Source: Prolixibacteraceae bacterium UBA6029 (lineage in GTDB: Bacteria; Bacteroidota; Bacteroidia; Bacteroidales; Prolixibacteraceae). Taken from it: DNA of 64,000 bases. The notes beneath the pieces are model-generated. The model saw only the letters and a program-made list of their open reading frames with translations. It did not search any database and was not told where the DNA came from. Position 1 is the stretch's first letter. The number at the start of each line of letters is the position of its first letter. Made by a program: the position numbers and the translations under genes. This document shows, piece after piece, positions 1 through 9,745 of the stretch. The DNA is taken from assembly GCA_002429385.1 (NCBI GenBank), contig DIZL01000046.1, positions 1 through 64,000 of the forward strand, given 5' to 3'.

Positions 1-531
1 TCTTTTGCGGAGTTAAGGTTATAAAAGAAGTATTATTTGCTGATTGAATCTTTCTTTAATCCTACTTACCTGTCGGTCTACCGATCAATCCTTCTGTATA
101 TCTTCCTGTTCTGTTGATGATTTCTTAAGGAAGGCCTGTTGAATGTATATTACCTCTTTCATACCTCTTTCATACCTCTTTCAGTACAAATTCGAATATA
201 ATTCGATACAAATTCGAAACAAATACGAACTGACACGAATTTGTTTCGAATTTGTATTGTATTTGTTTCGAATTTGTTACGAATTTGTACTGAAAGAGGT
301 ATGAAAGAGGTATGAAAGAGGTAATATACATTCATGAAGGGAAAGAAGAGGAAATAGGAATTTGTACCTAAGAAATGCGTGTAGCTGTTTATTGGAACTT
401 ACTGATATACAAATACATGATATGCATAATTAAGAAAAGTCTCAATACCGAATAACAAATAACCAATAACCAATATATGTTCCTCAATTATTGAGCGGGT
501 TGGAACCTGGAACCTGAAACCTTGAACTCAT
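1..531. other. Intergenic region without a gene
   Basis: No convincing reading frame was seen. Apart from the palindrome at 141-333, the stretch holds an A/G-rich run near 340-365 and a GGAACCTGGAACCTGAAAC repeat near 500-530, just beyond the 3' end of the methyltransferase gene. The window begins inside this spacer, so a gene to the left may be missing. Confidence 0.6.
141..333. repeat. Long palindrome made of 11 bp tandem units (copy 1)
   Basis: Two inverted arms of about 90 bases meet at a short centre near 229-232. The outer part of each arm holds three copies of the 11-mer CATACCTCTTT or its complement. The inner part holds four to five copies of ACAAATTCGAA-like 11-mers. The ends are exact (GAATGTATATTACCTC at 141 against its complement ending at 333). 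A second copy with the same unit types lies at 41211-41369. The arms differ in unit number, so slippage or unit gain seems likely. Confidence 0.9.
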
Positions 532-1722
532 TTATTCCACATAGATTACCAGTCCCTTCAGGTATTCGCCTTCAGGATGATAAAGGTCCACGGGATGATC
601 GGCTGGTTGAACCAGCTGATTCAGTATGCGGACTTTACGGCCTGAAATGGCTGCCGCTGAGAATACTGCTTCACGGAATTTATCTTTGGTAACCACCTGA
701 GAACAGCTAAATGTAAAGAGGATTCCACCAGATGCAATCTGTTGAAAGGCTTTCAGGTTAAGCCTTTTGTATCCCTTCAATGCCTGGGGCAGTGCTCCAC
801 GGTGTTTGGCAAATGCAGGGGGATCAAGAATAATCAGGTCGTACTTCCCCTGATTCTTGTCCATATAATCAAAACAATCGGCTACAAATGCTTCGTGGCG
901 TGTATCATCAGGAAAATTGAGTTTCACATTCTGGTTGGTAAGCTCAATGGCTTTGGCTGAAGAGTCGACTGAATGCACCAGTTTGGCGCCACCACGCATG
1001 GCATAAAAGGAAAAACCCCCTGAATAACAAAACATATTCAAGACACTCCGATTGTTCGAATATTGTTGAACAAGCCTGCGGTTTTCACGTTGATCAACAA
1101 AAAAACCGGTTTTCTGACCTTCTACCCAATCCACATTAAACCGGTTACCGTATTCCTGAACTTCAAAAACTTCAGACTTTCCCAGCAGATAACCATCTTT
1201 AGGCTCCAGATCAGCTTTGAAAGGCACTGTCTTTTCGCTTTTATCGTAAACCGCAACAAGACGTTCGCCCATCACTTCTTTCAAAGCTTTGGCAATCGTA
1301 TCCCGGATCAGGAACATCCCTGCGGAATGGGCCTGCATCACAGCCGTTCCATTGTAAAAGTCAACGATCAGTCCCGGCATTCCGTCCCCTTCGCCATGAA
1401 CCAAACGGTACACGTTGGTATGATCGCTATCGACCAGACCGAGTTTCTTACGAACATCGAGTGCACGGTCAAGTTTACCTTTCCAGAAAGCGAAATCGGG
1501 TTCTACTTTGTCGAAGGAGAATATGCGGACAGCAATGGAGCCAATCTGAACATGACCCATGGCCAGGAATTCATTCTTGCCTGAAACAACCTCCACAACA
1601 TCGCCCTCCTCCACCCGGCCTTCGATTTCATGAATTGCTCCCGAGAAGATCCAGGGATGAAAGCGTTGCAAGGATTGTTCTTTACCGGCTTTGAGTACAA
1701 CCCGGCTATATGTATTTGTCAT
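532..1722 (-). CDS. rlmI: Class I SAM-dependent rRNA methyltransferase (RlmI-like)
   Basis: The protein has 396 residues, the usual length for the RlmI/YwbD family of 23S rRNA cytosine-C5 methyltransferases. An N-terminal PUA-like RNA-binding domain (about 1-85) is followed by a Rossmann methyltransferase domain. QKTGFFVDQR near 203-212, the SAM-binding loop LNMFCYSGGFSFYAM near 228 and the LDPPAF motif near 299-304 are all present. Function is inferred from the family; the exact target cytosine cannot be read from sequence. The gene lies 2 bases after the exonuclease gene and is probably co-transcribed with it. Confidence 0.88.
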   Translation of the reverse strand: MTNTYSRVVLKAGKEQSLQRFHPWIFSGAIHEIEGRVEEGDVVEVVSGKNEFLAMGHVQIGSIAVRIFSFDKVEPDFAFWKGKLDRALDVRKKLGLVDSDHTNVYRLVHGEGDGMPGLIVDFYNGTAVMQAHSAGMFLIRDTIAKALKEVMGERLVAVYDKSEKTVPFKADLEPKDGYLLGKSEVFEVQEYGNRFNVDWVEGQKTGFFVDQRENRRLVQQYSNNRSVLNMFCYSGGFSFYAMRGGAKLVHSVDSSAKAIELTNQNVKLNFPDDTRHEAFVADCFDYMDKNQGKYDLIILDPPAFAKHRGALPQALKGYKRLNLKAFQQIASGGILFTFSCSQVVTKDKFREAVFSAAAISGRKVRILNQLVQPADHPVDLYHPEGEYLKGLVIYVE

Positions 1723-1724
1723 GC

Positions 1725-2303
1725 TTATTGTTGACTTAGGGATTCAAAAATCCGGTGAGAAATCCAGGCATCAGTAGCGGCATAAATCTGTTGGGCTTCT
1801 GTAAGTTCGAATGCCTCCCAATTGGTCACACGCTGTGATTTAGAGATACGGTAACCCAAAACGATAGCAGATAATTTCTTCAGGCTAAAATTCTGTATGC
1901 CAAAATCTTTAACGTGATCCTGCAATTCAATGAAGCCACCAGGATTAAAGTTATTCAGCTTCTGAAGACTTTTAATGTCGTCGCGGATAGCCACCCCTAT
2001 TTTCTGAATTTTCGGATTCTCCAGAATGTTTTTCAATCCATTTGGCAAACCCATCTTATTGAGCCGGAATAAGAAAGCCATATCTTTGGTAGCCAATTGA
2101 AGAAGCGCCACCTCATTATATTCTCCTTTTTTGAAAGCAGGTTTGGTTTCGGTATCAAATCCAAGCATGGTTTGCTGCGACAAATAGTTGATCGAGGCCA
2201 GATAACCTTCCTTCGATTCCACAAGATGTATTTCTCCTTCAAACTGAATCAGTGGCATTTCGGCTAATTCATCCTTATCAATACTTTCCCTGTACATCGT
2301 CAT
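1725..2303 (-). CDS. 3'-5' exonuclease, RNase D-like (DEDDy)
   Basis: This 192-residue protein is essentially one exonuclease domain. It shows the first acidic motif DTE (in GFDTETKPAF, about 48-57), a middle conserved segment FGIQNFSLKKL, and the third motif YAATDAW (YxxxD) near the C-terminus, which places it in the DEDDy class. Bacterial proteins of this size are annotated as 3'-5' exonucleases; the substrate is not known from sequence. Its ATG overlaps the stop codon of the upstream DUF5063 gene (TAATG), which suggests translational coupling. A second in-frame ATG lies two codons in. Confidence 0.82.
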   Translation of the reverse strand: MTMYRESIDKDELAEMPLIQFEGEIHLVESKEGYLASINYLSQQTMLGFDTETKPAFKKGEYNEVALLQLATKDMAFLFRLNKMGLPNGLKNILENPKIQKIGVAIRDDIKSLQKLNNFNPGGFIELQDHVKDFGIQNFSLKKLSAIVLGYRISKSQRVTNWEAFELTEAQQIYAATDAWISHRIFESLSQQ

Positions 2304-2941
2304 TATTCTTTCTTATTTAAAAACCGGTCGTTTAGCCAATCGGGGTTCCTGTTTGTATTCTCTAATTCCTTATTTTGTTTCTTTCCGGTTTCTGATTCAT
2401 CCACAATATTGTTTTCGCTATAAATAACATTGTGAACAGCACGCAGGCAGTTCACCAGCTTTTGTCCCCAGAACTGCGAGAAGTTATTCTGTGATTCCCA
2501 GATAGCCTGTTCCATGACTTCGTCGTTCATGGTACGGTACGACATAACCAGATCCTTCATATCCTGGTAAATATCGGCAACATTCTCTGAGATGCTTGCA
2601 GTAAGGGCTGATTCGCTGAATTGCATTCCGGAGACAAAAATCTCCTGGTAATCGTCGTTTGCACCGGTATGATGCAGCACTTTCTGCTGAATGAGGTTGT
2701 AATCCAGTTCACCGACAAACTTCTCGGGTTCATCGTCTGACTCGAATTCGAATACAGGCAATAAACTGGCCTTCAGATATAAAAGGGGCAGGATTTTTTG
2801 CAGATGACTCATAAAGATAGCTGATTCCATTTCTTCCGAACGTTCCAGAAAACTGCAAAACTCGTTAGCCACGGTAATCAGCTCAATCACATTTTTTGAA
2901 TAGGCAATACTGTTTAATTCTTCTTCTCTCATTAAATACAT
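2303..2941 (-). CDS. DUF5063 domain protein
   Basis: A 212-residue soluble acidic protein without signal peptide or membrane segment. It resembles the DUF5063 family, which in Bacteroidota sits next to an RNase D-like exonuclease, as here. It is rich in Glu and Asp in the middle part (FEFESDDEPEKF). No catalytic motif is evident and the function is unknown. A second possible start is Met4. A -7-like element TACTTTTG lies about 15 bases upstream. Confidence 0.7.
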   Translation of the reverse strand: MYLMREEELNSIAYSKNVIELITVANEFCSFLERSEEMESAIFMSHLQKILPLLYLKASLLPVFEFESDDEPEKFVGELDYNLIQQKVLHHTGANDDYQEIFVSGMQFSESALTASISENVADIYQDMKDLVMSYRTMNDEVMEQAIWESQNNFSQFWGQKLVNCLRAVHNVIYSENNIVDESETGKKQNKELENTNRNPDWLNDRFLNKKE

Positions 2942-2955
2942 TCTTGAATATACTG

Positions 2956-2963
2956 CAAAAGTA
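2956..2963 (-). promoter_or_regulatory. Putative Bacteroidota -7 element (DUF5063 operon)
   Basis: On the minus strand TACTTTTG matches TAnnTTTG and lies 15 bases before the ATG. No clear -33 TTTG was found at the usual distance, so the call rests on the -7 element alone. Confidence 0.4.
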
Positions 2964-3163
2964 TAAAGAATTTTCGTTAAGAGGGTTTTAGGTGAAATTT
3001 ATTGGAAAAGATTGAGATAAATCAGTCATGCGTAGTTATCAGGTGATTATTTAATGTTCAGACAGTTGTGACGTGAATCTAAGACTTCGTGCTACATTAA
3101 ATTAGTCGGAATTACTCTTTTCCGATAGATACAATTTTCAAATCTTCGGAGGATTGGTTAGTT

Positions 3164-5068
3164 TCAGCTTTTTCTCCATTCCATCCTATTGTCAACGCGG
3201 TAAACAATCTTTTCGTTTTCGAGCAACCATCGCACGATCTTTATCACATCATCAGGTTTTCCACCCGTAAGTTCCAGTAGTTCTTCATAGAAACAAGGTT
3301 CCAAAAGTACTTTCTTAATTTGTTCGCTAATAGTATCAAACTCGTATTTGCTCACATTCAACTCATTTCGTGCCATGCAGACATCGCATTTGCCACACCT
3401 GACCGACTCCATTTCACCAAAATACTGAAGTAAAAGCTGGCTCCGGCATTTATGACCTGACGAAGCATAATGGATTACAGCATCTATTCTCTGCATATAA
3501 TCGAGTTTGCGAACTTCATAATTCTCTTTGCTTAATTTAAACCGGTCAAGATCAATACGCTCTTTCACAAAAATGATGTAAGGGGTCTTTTTCTGGGGAA
3601 TATAGTCGATTACGCGTTGAGTCCTCAAACGGGTCAGAAACTGGTACACCAGGTCGGGGCTTACATTGGCACGCTTGGCCATCAACTCTTCATCTATCGC
3701 GACATAGTTAGTAAACAATCCGGTATAGGAGCGCAGTAGAAGTTTGATGAAGCCATCGAACTCCGCATTTGCTACCTGAAACTTGTACAGATCATCACGA
3801 TCGACCTGGAAATATACCTTGGAAGGATTATCAAGTTCATCGGTTAATTCGAGATAACCTTCCCGCTGGAGGATTTTAAGGCTATTGTACACTGTATTGA
3901 TCTGGAACGAAAAGCTGGAGGCAAACATAGCCATGCTAAACTCAAACGATTGGTCTTTGCCAAAACCCACAGCCAACTGGTAGAAGTTACAGATGCCTTC
4001 ATATATCCGTTTAATGACATCAGGTTCAGGAAATGATTTGGCTACATTTCGTTCCAGTCTCACTTTATCGCTGTTGTTATACAGCAAAACCGACCATGCA
4101 GGTTTTCCATCACGCCCTGCCCTGCCCGCTTCCTGAAAATAGGCTTCAACAGAATCGGGAGCTTCCAGATGAATCACAAACCGTACATCCGCTTTATCGA
4201 TCCCCATTCCAAAAGCATTGGTCGAAACGATAACCCGACTCTTGCCATTAGTCCAGGCTGCCTGTTTGGCCGATCTGATACCTGAGGGCAACCCTGCATG
4301 GTAATAATCAGCCGATATTTTATTCTTCCGAAGCAGATCACTGATTTCACGGGTAAGCTTACGGCTCTTCACATAAATAATCCCGGTCCCTTTGACCTTT
4401 TGTACCGCCTTCACCAGGTAATTGACCTTATCCTCCTCATTCCGCACCAGGTAAATCAGGTTACTTCGGTAGTAACTGGTCCGGAGTACATTTTTAGCTT
4501 TGAACTTCAGCTGATCCTGAATATCGTCGATTACCCGCGCAGTGGCGGTTGCCGTTATAGCCAGAACAGGAATATTGGGCAACATTTCACGCAATTCAGC
4601 AATCCTCAGGTAGGAAGGACGGAAATCATAACCCCACTGCGAAATACAATGCGCTTCATCCACAGCGATCAGATTTACGTCCAGTTGGCCGATCCGTTCA
4701 CGAAACCTTTCAGTAGTAATTCGTTCAGGCGACAGGTATAAAAATTTGTAATCTCCCCAGGCGGCATGATCCATTGCAATCTTAATTTCCTGGGCGCTCA
4801 TTCCTGAATAAATGGCCAGTGCTTTTATTCCTCGCTGGTTCAGGTTTTCCACCTGATCCTTCATTAGGGCAATCAAAGGGGTAATAACAAGGCATATTCC
4901 CGGCTTCGAAAGTGAATACACCTGGTAAGTCACTGACTTACCACCACCGGTTGGCATCAGCCCAAGCGTATCCCTGCCCTGATCCACCGATTGGATAATT
5001 TCTTCCTGCAAGGGCCGAAAGGCTGCGTAACCCCAGTATTTGGTTAATATTTGCTGAAATTCACTCAA
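3164..5068 (-). CDS. recQ: ATP-dependent DNA helicase RecQ
   Basis: A 634-residue superfamily 2 helicase that unwinds DNA in recombination and repair. It shows Walker A in MPTGGGKS (about 38-45), the Walker B/motif II segment VDEAHCISQWGYDFRPSY (about 135), motif VI in QEAGRAGRDGKP, and a RecQ-Ct zinc site with CRSQ and CGKCDVC near 540-560, followed by a winged helix. The C-terminus ends soon after the winged helix, so no separate HRDC domain is seen. It is transcribed away from guaB, with about 205 bases between the two starts. Confidence 0.95.
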   Translation of the reverse strand: MSEFQQILTKYWGYAAFRPLQEEIIQSVDQGRDTLGLMPTGGGKSVTYQVYSLSKPGICLVITPLIALMKDQVENLNQRGIKALAIYSGMSAQEIKIAMDHAAWGDYKFLYLSPERITTERFRERIGQLDVNLIAVDEAHCISQWGYDFRPSYLRIAELREMLPNIPVLAITATATARVIDDIQDQLKFKAKNVLRTSYYRSNLIYLVRNEEDKVNYLVKAVQKVKGTGIIYVKSRKLTREISDLLRKNKISADYYHAGLPSGIRSAKQAAWTNGKSRVIVSTNAFGMGIDKADVRFVIHLEAPDSVEAYFQEAGRAGRDGKPAWSVLLYNNSDKVRLERNVAKSFPEPDVIKRIYEGICNFYQLAVGFGKDQSFEFSMAMFASSFSFQINTVYNSLKILQREGYLELTDELDNPSKVYFQVDRDDLYKFQVANAEFDGFIKLLLRSYTGLFTNYVAIDEELMAKRANVSPDLVYQFLTRLRTQRVIDYIPQKKTPYIIFVKERIDLDRFKLSKENYEVRKLDYMQRIDAVIHYASSGHKCRSQLLLQYFGEMESVRCGKCDVCMARNELNVSKYEFDTISEQIKKVLLEPCFYEELLELTGGKPDDVIKIVRWLLENEKIVYRVDNRMEWRKS

Positions 5069-5215
5069 TATAGGCTGTTATTGTAATTTATTTTGTTGAA
5101 TCCAAATCTAACAGGTTTTTCAATACAGTGTATCTGGTATATCTGCTTTCCCACTTAACAATTTTTAAGATACATTAAAGTTTATAGTGATTGTCCCCCT
5201 AAAAAAAACGGGACA

Positions 5216-5242
5216 TTTGTACATGTTTTTTTTGTAGTTTTG
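5216..5242 (+). promoter_or_regulatory. Putative guaB promoter
   Basis: TAGTTTTG at 5235-5242 matches the -7 consensus TAnnTTTG, and a TTTG at 5216-5219 could act as -33 element. The 15-base spacing is shorter than the usual 19-21, so only the -7 element is well supported. The predicted 5' leader would be about 25 bases. Confidence 0.45.
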
Positions 5243-5273
5243 CTTTTTAACCAGAATATAAAAATACACATAA

Positions 5274-6746
5274 ATGTCGTTTTTTGCCGATAAAGTTGTA
5301 TCCGAAGGTTTAACTTTTGATGATGTGTTGTTAATACCCTCTTATTCAGAAGTTTTGCCCCGGGATGTTGAACTGTCGTCATGGTTTACCCGTAACATTA
5401 AGCTCAGTACGCCTATTGTTACGGCTGCTATGGATACCGTAACAGACTCGCGTATGGCTATCGCTATTGCCCGTGAAGGGGGCATCGGTGTGATTCACAA
5501 AAATATGAGTATTGTTGAACAGGCGTTACAAGTAGCCACGGTGAAACGGGCTGAGAATGCCATGATTTACGATCCCGTGACCATTTCAAAGGAAAAAACC
5601 GTACGCGATGCTATCGGTTTGATGAAAACCTTTAAGATTGGCGGCATACCGGTCATCGACGATAAAGGATGTTTGGTCGGGATAGTTACAAACCGTGACC
5701 TTCGTTTCGAACACGATATGAATAAGCTGGTTTCAGAGGTGATGACAAAAGACAACCTGATCACAACCAATATATCCACCTCGCTCGAATTAGCATCTGA
5801 AATACTTCAGAAATACAAGATCGAGAAACTACCTGTCGTCGATAAGAATAACAAACTGCTTGCTTTGGTAACATACAAAGACATAACCAAAGCCAAAGAT
5901 AAGCCATTGGCCTCGAAGGACGGGAAAGGCCGGCTTAGGGTTGCCGCAGCTGTCGGGATCACATCCGACACCATGGACCGGATTGACGAGTTGGTAAAAG
6001 CTCAGGTCGATGCCATTGTGATTGATACGGCACACGGTCATTCCATGTATGTTTTGGAGATGCTCAAAAAAGCCAAAAACAAATATCCTGACATCGATTT
6101 TGTTGCAGGTAATATAGCCACCGCAGAGGCTGCATCCGATTTGGTACTTGCCGGAGCCGATGCGGTTAAGGTTGGAATCGGTCCGGGGTCGATCTGCACC
6201 ACACGAATTATTGCAGGAGTTGGAGTTCCCCAGCTTTCGGCCATATACAATGTAAGTAAAGCCATCAAGAAATCCGGTGTTCCCGTCATAGCCGACGGTG
6301 GTATCCGTTATTCGGGCGACATCGTGAAAGCTTTGGCTGCCGGTGCACATTCTATTATGGCCGGATCATTATTTGCAGGTGTGGAGGAATCACCCGGTGA
6401 TACCATCCTGTTCCAGGGCCGTAAGTTTAAGACCTATCGTGGTATGGGTTCTTTAGAGGCCATGCAATCGGGTTCCAAAGACCGTTATTTTCAGGATATG
6501 GAGGACGATATCAAGAAACTTGTTCCTGAAGGCATCGTTGCGAGGGTTCCTTTCAAAGGTTCGCTGGACGAAGTACTACATCAGCTTACAGGTGGAATCA
6601 GGGCTGGAATGGGTTATTGTGGCGCTAAAGACATCGAAATCCTTCAACATGCCAGATTTATGCGTATAACCAACTCAGGAATACAGGAAAGTCATCCTCA
6701 CGATGTCAGTATTACCAGCGAATCACCTAATTACAGTACCAGATAA
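5274..6746 (+). CDS. guaB: IMP dehydrogenase
   Basis: This 490-residue enzyme oxidises IMP to XMP, the committed step of GMP synthesis in the cytoplasm. The TIM barrel is interrupted by two CBS domains (about 95-205). The catalytic-cysteine loop GPGSICTTR (about 303-311) and the phosphate-binding segment VPVIADGGIRYSGD are intact. Length and start fit the family. It is the first gene of a plus-strand block leading into the outer-membrane chaperone genes, but a 189-base gap suggests that those have their own promoter. Confidence 0.97.
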   Translation: MSFFADKVVSEGLTFDDVLLIPSYSEVLPRDVELSSWFTRNIKLSTPIVTAAMDTVTDSRMAIAIAREGGIGVIHKNMSIVEQALQVATVKRAENAMIYDPVTISKEKTVRDAIGLMKTFKIGGIPVIDDKGCLVGIVTNRDLRFEHDMNKLVSEVMTKDNLITTNISTSLELASEILQKYKIEKLPVVDKNNKLLALVTYKDITKAKDKPLASKDGKGRLRVAAAVGITSDTMDRIDELVKAQVDAIVIDTAHGHSMYVLEMLKKAKNKYPDIDFVAGNIATAEAASDLVLAGADAVKVGIGPGSICTTRIIAGVGVPQLSAIYNVSKAIKKSGVPVIADGGIRYSGDIVKALAAGAHSIMAGSLFAGVEESPGDTILFQGRKFKTYRGMGSLEAMQSGSKDRYFQDMEDDIKKLVPEGIVARVPFKGSLDEVLHQLTGGIRAGMGYCGAKDIEILQHARFMRITNSGIQESHPHDVSITSESPNYSTR

Positions 6747-6935
6747 ATGTCAAATAAAAAGGAAAAAGGAAAAGGGAAAAGGGAAATACATCCGATCTTA
6801 CAAGTGATAAACGATAATCGGAAAAATTCCCTGGTCAGTTTACCCCACATCTGACATTCGGGTTAAACCATTCATATAAATTCTATTCAATAAAACTTTA
6901 TAAGTAGTAATCCTAATTCAAACAACATAAAAAAC

Positions 6936-8885
6936 ATGATCAGATTATTCTCAATAGCTCTTTTGGTTTTATTCTCCTTAAACCTGGCTGCCCAGAAGAA
7001 AAGCGAAATCGTAGTAACTATTGGCGATGTTCCTGTCAGTAAAGAGGAATTTGTAGCTAATTACCAGAAAAACAATACGAATATTCTGGATGATAAGGAT
7101 AAAAAATCCCCGTCGGAATACCTTGATTTGTATATCCGTTTCAAAATCAAAGTACTTGAGGCCCAAAGGTTGGGTTACGATACAGTGAAATCGTTTAGAG
7201 ATGAACTGAAAGGTTATCGTCAGGAATTGGCAAAGCCTTATCTGACCAATGTTTCATTCAATGAAGAGATGGTACAGACCGCTTACCACCGTACCCAATT
7301 TGAACGAAAGGCAAGTCACCTGCTGATTCGGGTCTCTCCTGAAGCCACGCCTGCCGATACGCTGGCCGCCTGGAATAAAATTTCCGATCTCCGTAAGCAA
7401 ATCATGGATGGTGCAGACTTTAACGAAATTGCAGCAAAAAACTCCCAAGACCCTTCAGCAGCCGAAAATAAAGGAGAGATAGGATATTTCAGCGCTTTCC
7501 AGATGGTTTTCCCCTTCGAAAATATGGCCTACCTTACACCTGTCGGACAGGTTTCCGAAATTGTCCGTACCCGGTTTGGTTACCACCTGATAAAAGTGGA
7601 AGATGAAAGGCCAACCAGGGGTGAAATAAAAGTGGCTCACATCATGAAAATGTTTCCAAAACAGGCCAGCGAAGAAACAATTGCCAAATTGAAACTAACC
7701 GCTGACAGCCTTTGGCAAAAAGTGACCACAGGCGCTGACTTTGCGGAACTGGCCAAGAAATACTCAGACGATAAGCAATCGGCGGTTGAAGGTGGAACCA
7801 TGAAATGGTTCTCTCCGACCACAATGTTACCCGCTTTTGCCGAAGCCTCATTTGCGCTGAAAAATGACGGCGACATATCACCCGTTATCCGAACTCAATA
7901 CGGCTGGCACATTATCAAACGACTAGAACTGCGCACGACACAACCGTTTGACAAAATGCGCCCTGATCTCGAAACAAAAATAAAACAGAATACGGCAATC
8001 ACCAAATCCAGCGATGAGGCTTTTGACCGCAAACTTCGCAACGAGTACCAGTTAAAAATTAACAAAGAGAGTTTTGCCAAACTGGTTGTCTTGCTTGCCG
8101 ACACTGCTAACAGGGAAAACCTTTCTGTAAAGATTAGCCCATTAAAAAGCACAGAACTTGTCAGTTTTGCCAACCAAAACTATACCTGCGGCAGCTTTGC
8201 TGAATTTCTGAAGGAACAGCATTATATTCCTAAAACAACCAAAACAGAAGTTGAATTAAACGGACTACTGGATAAATTCATCAATACTAAATTACTGGAT
8301 TACGAAAACTCGCAACTTGAAATAAAATATCCTGATTTTGCACGTGTTTATAAGGAATATCACGATGGCATCCTGCTCTTCAATATTTCGAAAGATAAAA
8401 TATGGGATGTAGCATCAACCGATACTGCCCGCTTACAGAATTATTTCAACCATACGACTAAAAAATACAGTTGGAACAATCGTTACAAAGGATGGATCAT
8501 CAAGGCCAAAGACGCAGAAACTAAAACACGGGTTGAAACTATGCTCGATAAAAAGGAAATGAGCAAAGAGGAAATTACTGCTGATTTCAATACAAAAACT
8601 GAAAACAATATCCAGTTTACCGACGTTGCTGTTGAAAAAGGTGAAAATCCTGTCGTTGATTATTTCATATGGAGTGGACCAAAACCTGCTGGTTTTGATG
8701 AAACCATTACCCTGGTGCATGGGAAAATTGTTCCGAACGAACAAAAAGGACTGAAGGACGCTTGGGGCCTTTATTCATCCGACTTTCAGGAACAAATTGA
8801 GAAAGAATGGATTGACTCCTTAAAAACAAGATATCCGGCTGTTGTAAACAAAAAAGTGCTTAAGAGAATACCGGCGATTAAATGA
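6936..8885 (+). CDS. Periplasmic peptidyl-prolyl cis-trans isomerase (parvulin/SurA-like)
   Basis: The 649-residue protein begins with a signal peptide ending near LNLAAQ (about residue 19). A SurA-like N-terminal helical region is followed by two tandem PpiC rotamase domains (about 120-225 and 230-335), each with the GGTMKWFSP or GEIGYFSAFQMVFPF type of segment. The long C-terminal part has no clear domain. It probably acts as a periplasmic chaperone for outer-membrane proteins. The next gene overlaps by 4 bases (ATGA), so the three chaperone genes form one operon. Confidence 0.88.
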   Translation: MIRLFSIALLVLFSLNLAAQKKSEIVVTIGDVPVSKEEFVANYQKNNTNILDDKDKKSPSEYLDLYIRFKIKVLEAQRLGYDTVKSFRDELKGYRQELAKPYLTNVSFNEEMVQTAYHRTQFERKASHLLIRVSPEATPADTLAAWNKISDLRKQIMDGADFNEIAAKNSQDPSAAENKGEIGYFSAFQMVFPFENMAYLTPVGQVSEIVRTRFGYHLIKVEDERPTRGEIKVAHIMKMFPKQASEETIAKLKLTADSLWQKVTTGADFAELAKKYSDDKQSAVEGGTMKWFSPTTMLPAFAEASFALKNDGDISPVIRTQYGWHIIKRLELRTTQPFDKMRPDLETKIKQNTAITKSSDEAFDRKLRNEYQLKINKESFAKLVVLLADTANRENLSVKISPLKSTELVSFANQNYTCGSFAEFLKEQHYIPKTTKTEVELNGLLDKFINTKLLDYENSQLEIKYPDFARVYKEYHDGILLFNISKDKIWDVASTDTARLQNYFNHTTKKYSWNNRYKGWIIKAKDAETKTRVETMLDKKEMSKEEITADFNTKTENNIQFTDVAVEKGENPVVDYFIWSGPKPAGFDETITLVHGKIVPNEQKGLKDAWGLYSSDFQEQIEKEWIDSLKTRYPAVVNKKVLKRIPAIK

Positions 8886-9745
8886 GAAAACGGCTTATCT
8901 ATATTGTTTTTCTGGCTTTAGTACTTTCAGCATGCAGTTTGTTTGTTGAATCGGACGAACCTGTTGCCAAGGTTGGAAACAAGGTTTTAACAATGAAAGA
9001 ACTTTCAGGTTTCATTCCCAATTACCTGGATGCGACCGACAGTTCATTGTGGGCCGACGATTACATCAAGAAATGGGTGCAGCGTGAACTCCTGCTTCAA
9101 AAGGCGGAGGACAATCTGAAAGCCGGCATGAAAGACGTGAGCAGGGAATTGGAGGAATATCGCAATTCGCTGATCGTATACAGGTACAAAAATGAGCTGA
9201 TGAAGCAAAAAATGGACACTATCGTGAAGGACATTGATATTCAGAAGTACTTCAACGAACATCGCGAAAGTTTTATTCTGAATCGCAACATTGTCAAAGC
9301 CATTTACATCAAGGTGCCGTTAGAGGTTTCGAGTCCTGAAAATCTTAAGAATTTGTGTGCCAGCGATGCAAAGGATAAAGTCGCCAGGCTCAACGAATAC
9401 TGCGTGAGCTATGCCAAAGCCTACGACCGCTTTAACGATCAGTGGGTTGCAGCCGATATGGTCCTGAAAAACACTCCGGTGGTAATCACCGATCAGGATA
9501 ACTTCCTTCAAAGAAACCGGTTCAGCGAAAGCAGTGATATGAATTATTACTATATTGTCTGCATCCGTGATTACCGTCTTTCAGGTCAGGTTTCACCTAT
9601 TGAATATGTTCAGAATGATATCCGCAACCTGATATTGAGCAAACAAAAAATAGAGTTCTTAAAGCAAATAGAAAAAGACATCTATAAGGAAGGACTCGAT
9701 AAGAATAAAGTAAAAATATATAAAATAAAAAATAATCGTTTATGA
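8882..9745 (+). CDS. Lipoprotein related to SurA N-terminal domain
   Basis: A 287-residue protein with a lipoprotein signal: the lipobox LSAC gives Cys18, so it is probably anchored in a membrane. The segment EPVAKVGNKVLTMKEL resembles the start of SurA/PpiC chaperones, but no rotamase domain is visible. It lies between two rotamase genes, overlapping both by 4 bases (ATGA on each side), and so is likely a third, isomerase-less member of the same chaperone set. Confidence 0.78.
   Translation: MRKRLIYIVFLALVLSACSLFVESDEPVAKVGNKVLTMKELSGFIPNYLDATDSSLWADDYIKKWVQRELLLQKAEDNLKAGMKDVSRELEEYRNSLIVYRYKNELMKQKMDTIVKDIDIQKYFNEHRESFILNRNIVKAIYIKVPLEVSSPENLKNLCASDAKDKVARLNEYCVSYAKAYDRFNDQWVAADMVLKNTPVVITDQDNFLQRNRFSESSDMNYYYIVCIRDYRLSGQVSPIEYVQNDIRNLILSKQKIEFLKQIEKDIYKEGLDKNKVKIYKIKNNRL

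Noticed and set aside
141..333. CRISPR array
   Set aside because: Units are only 11 bp, contiguous without spacers and arranged as a palindrome; no cas genes.
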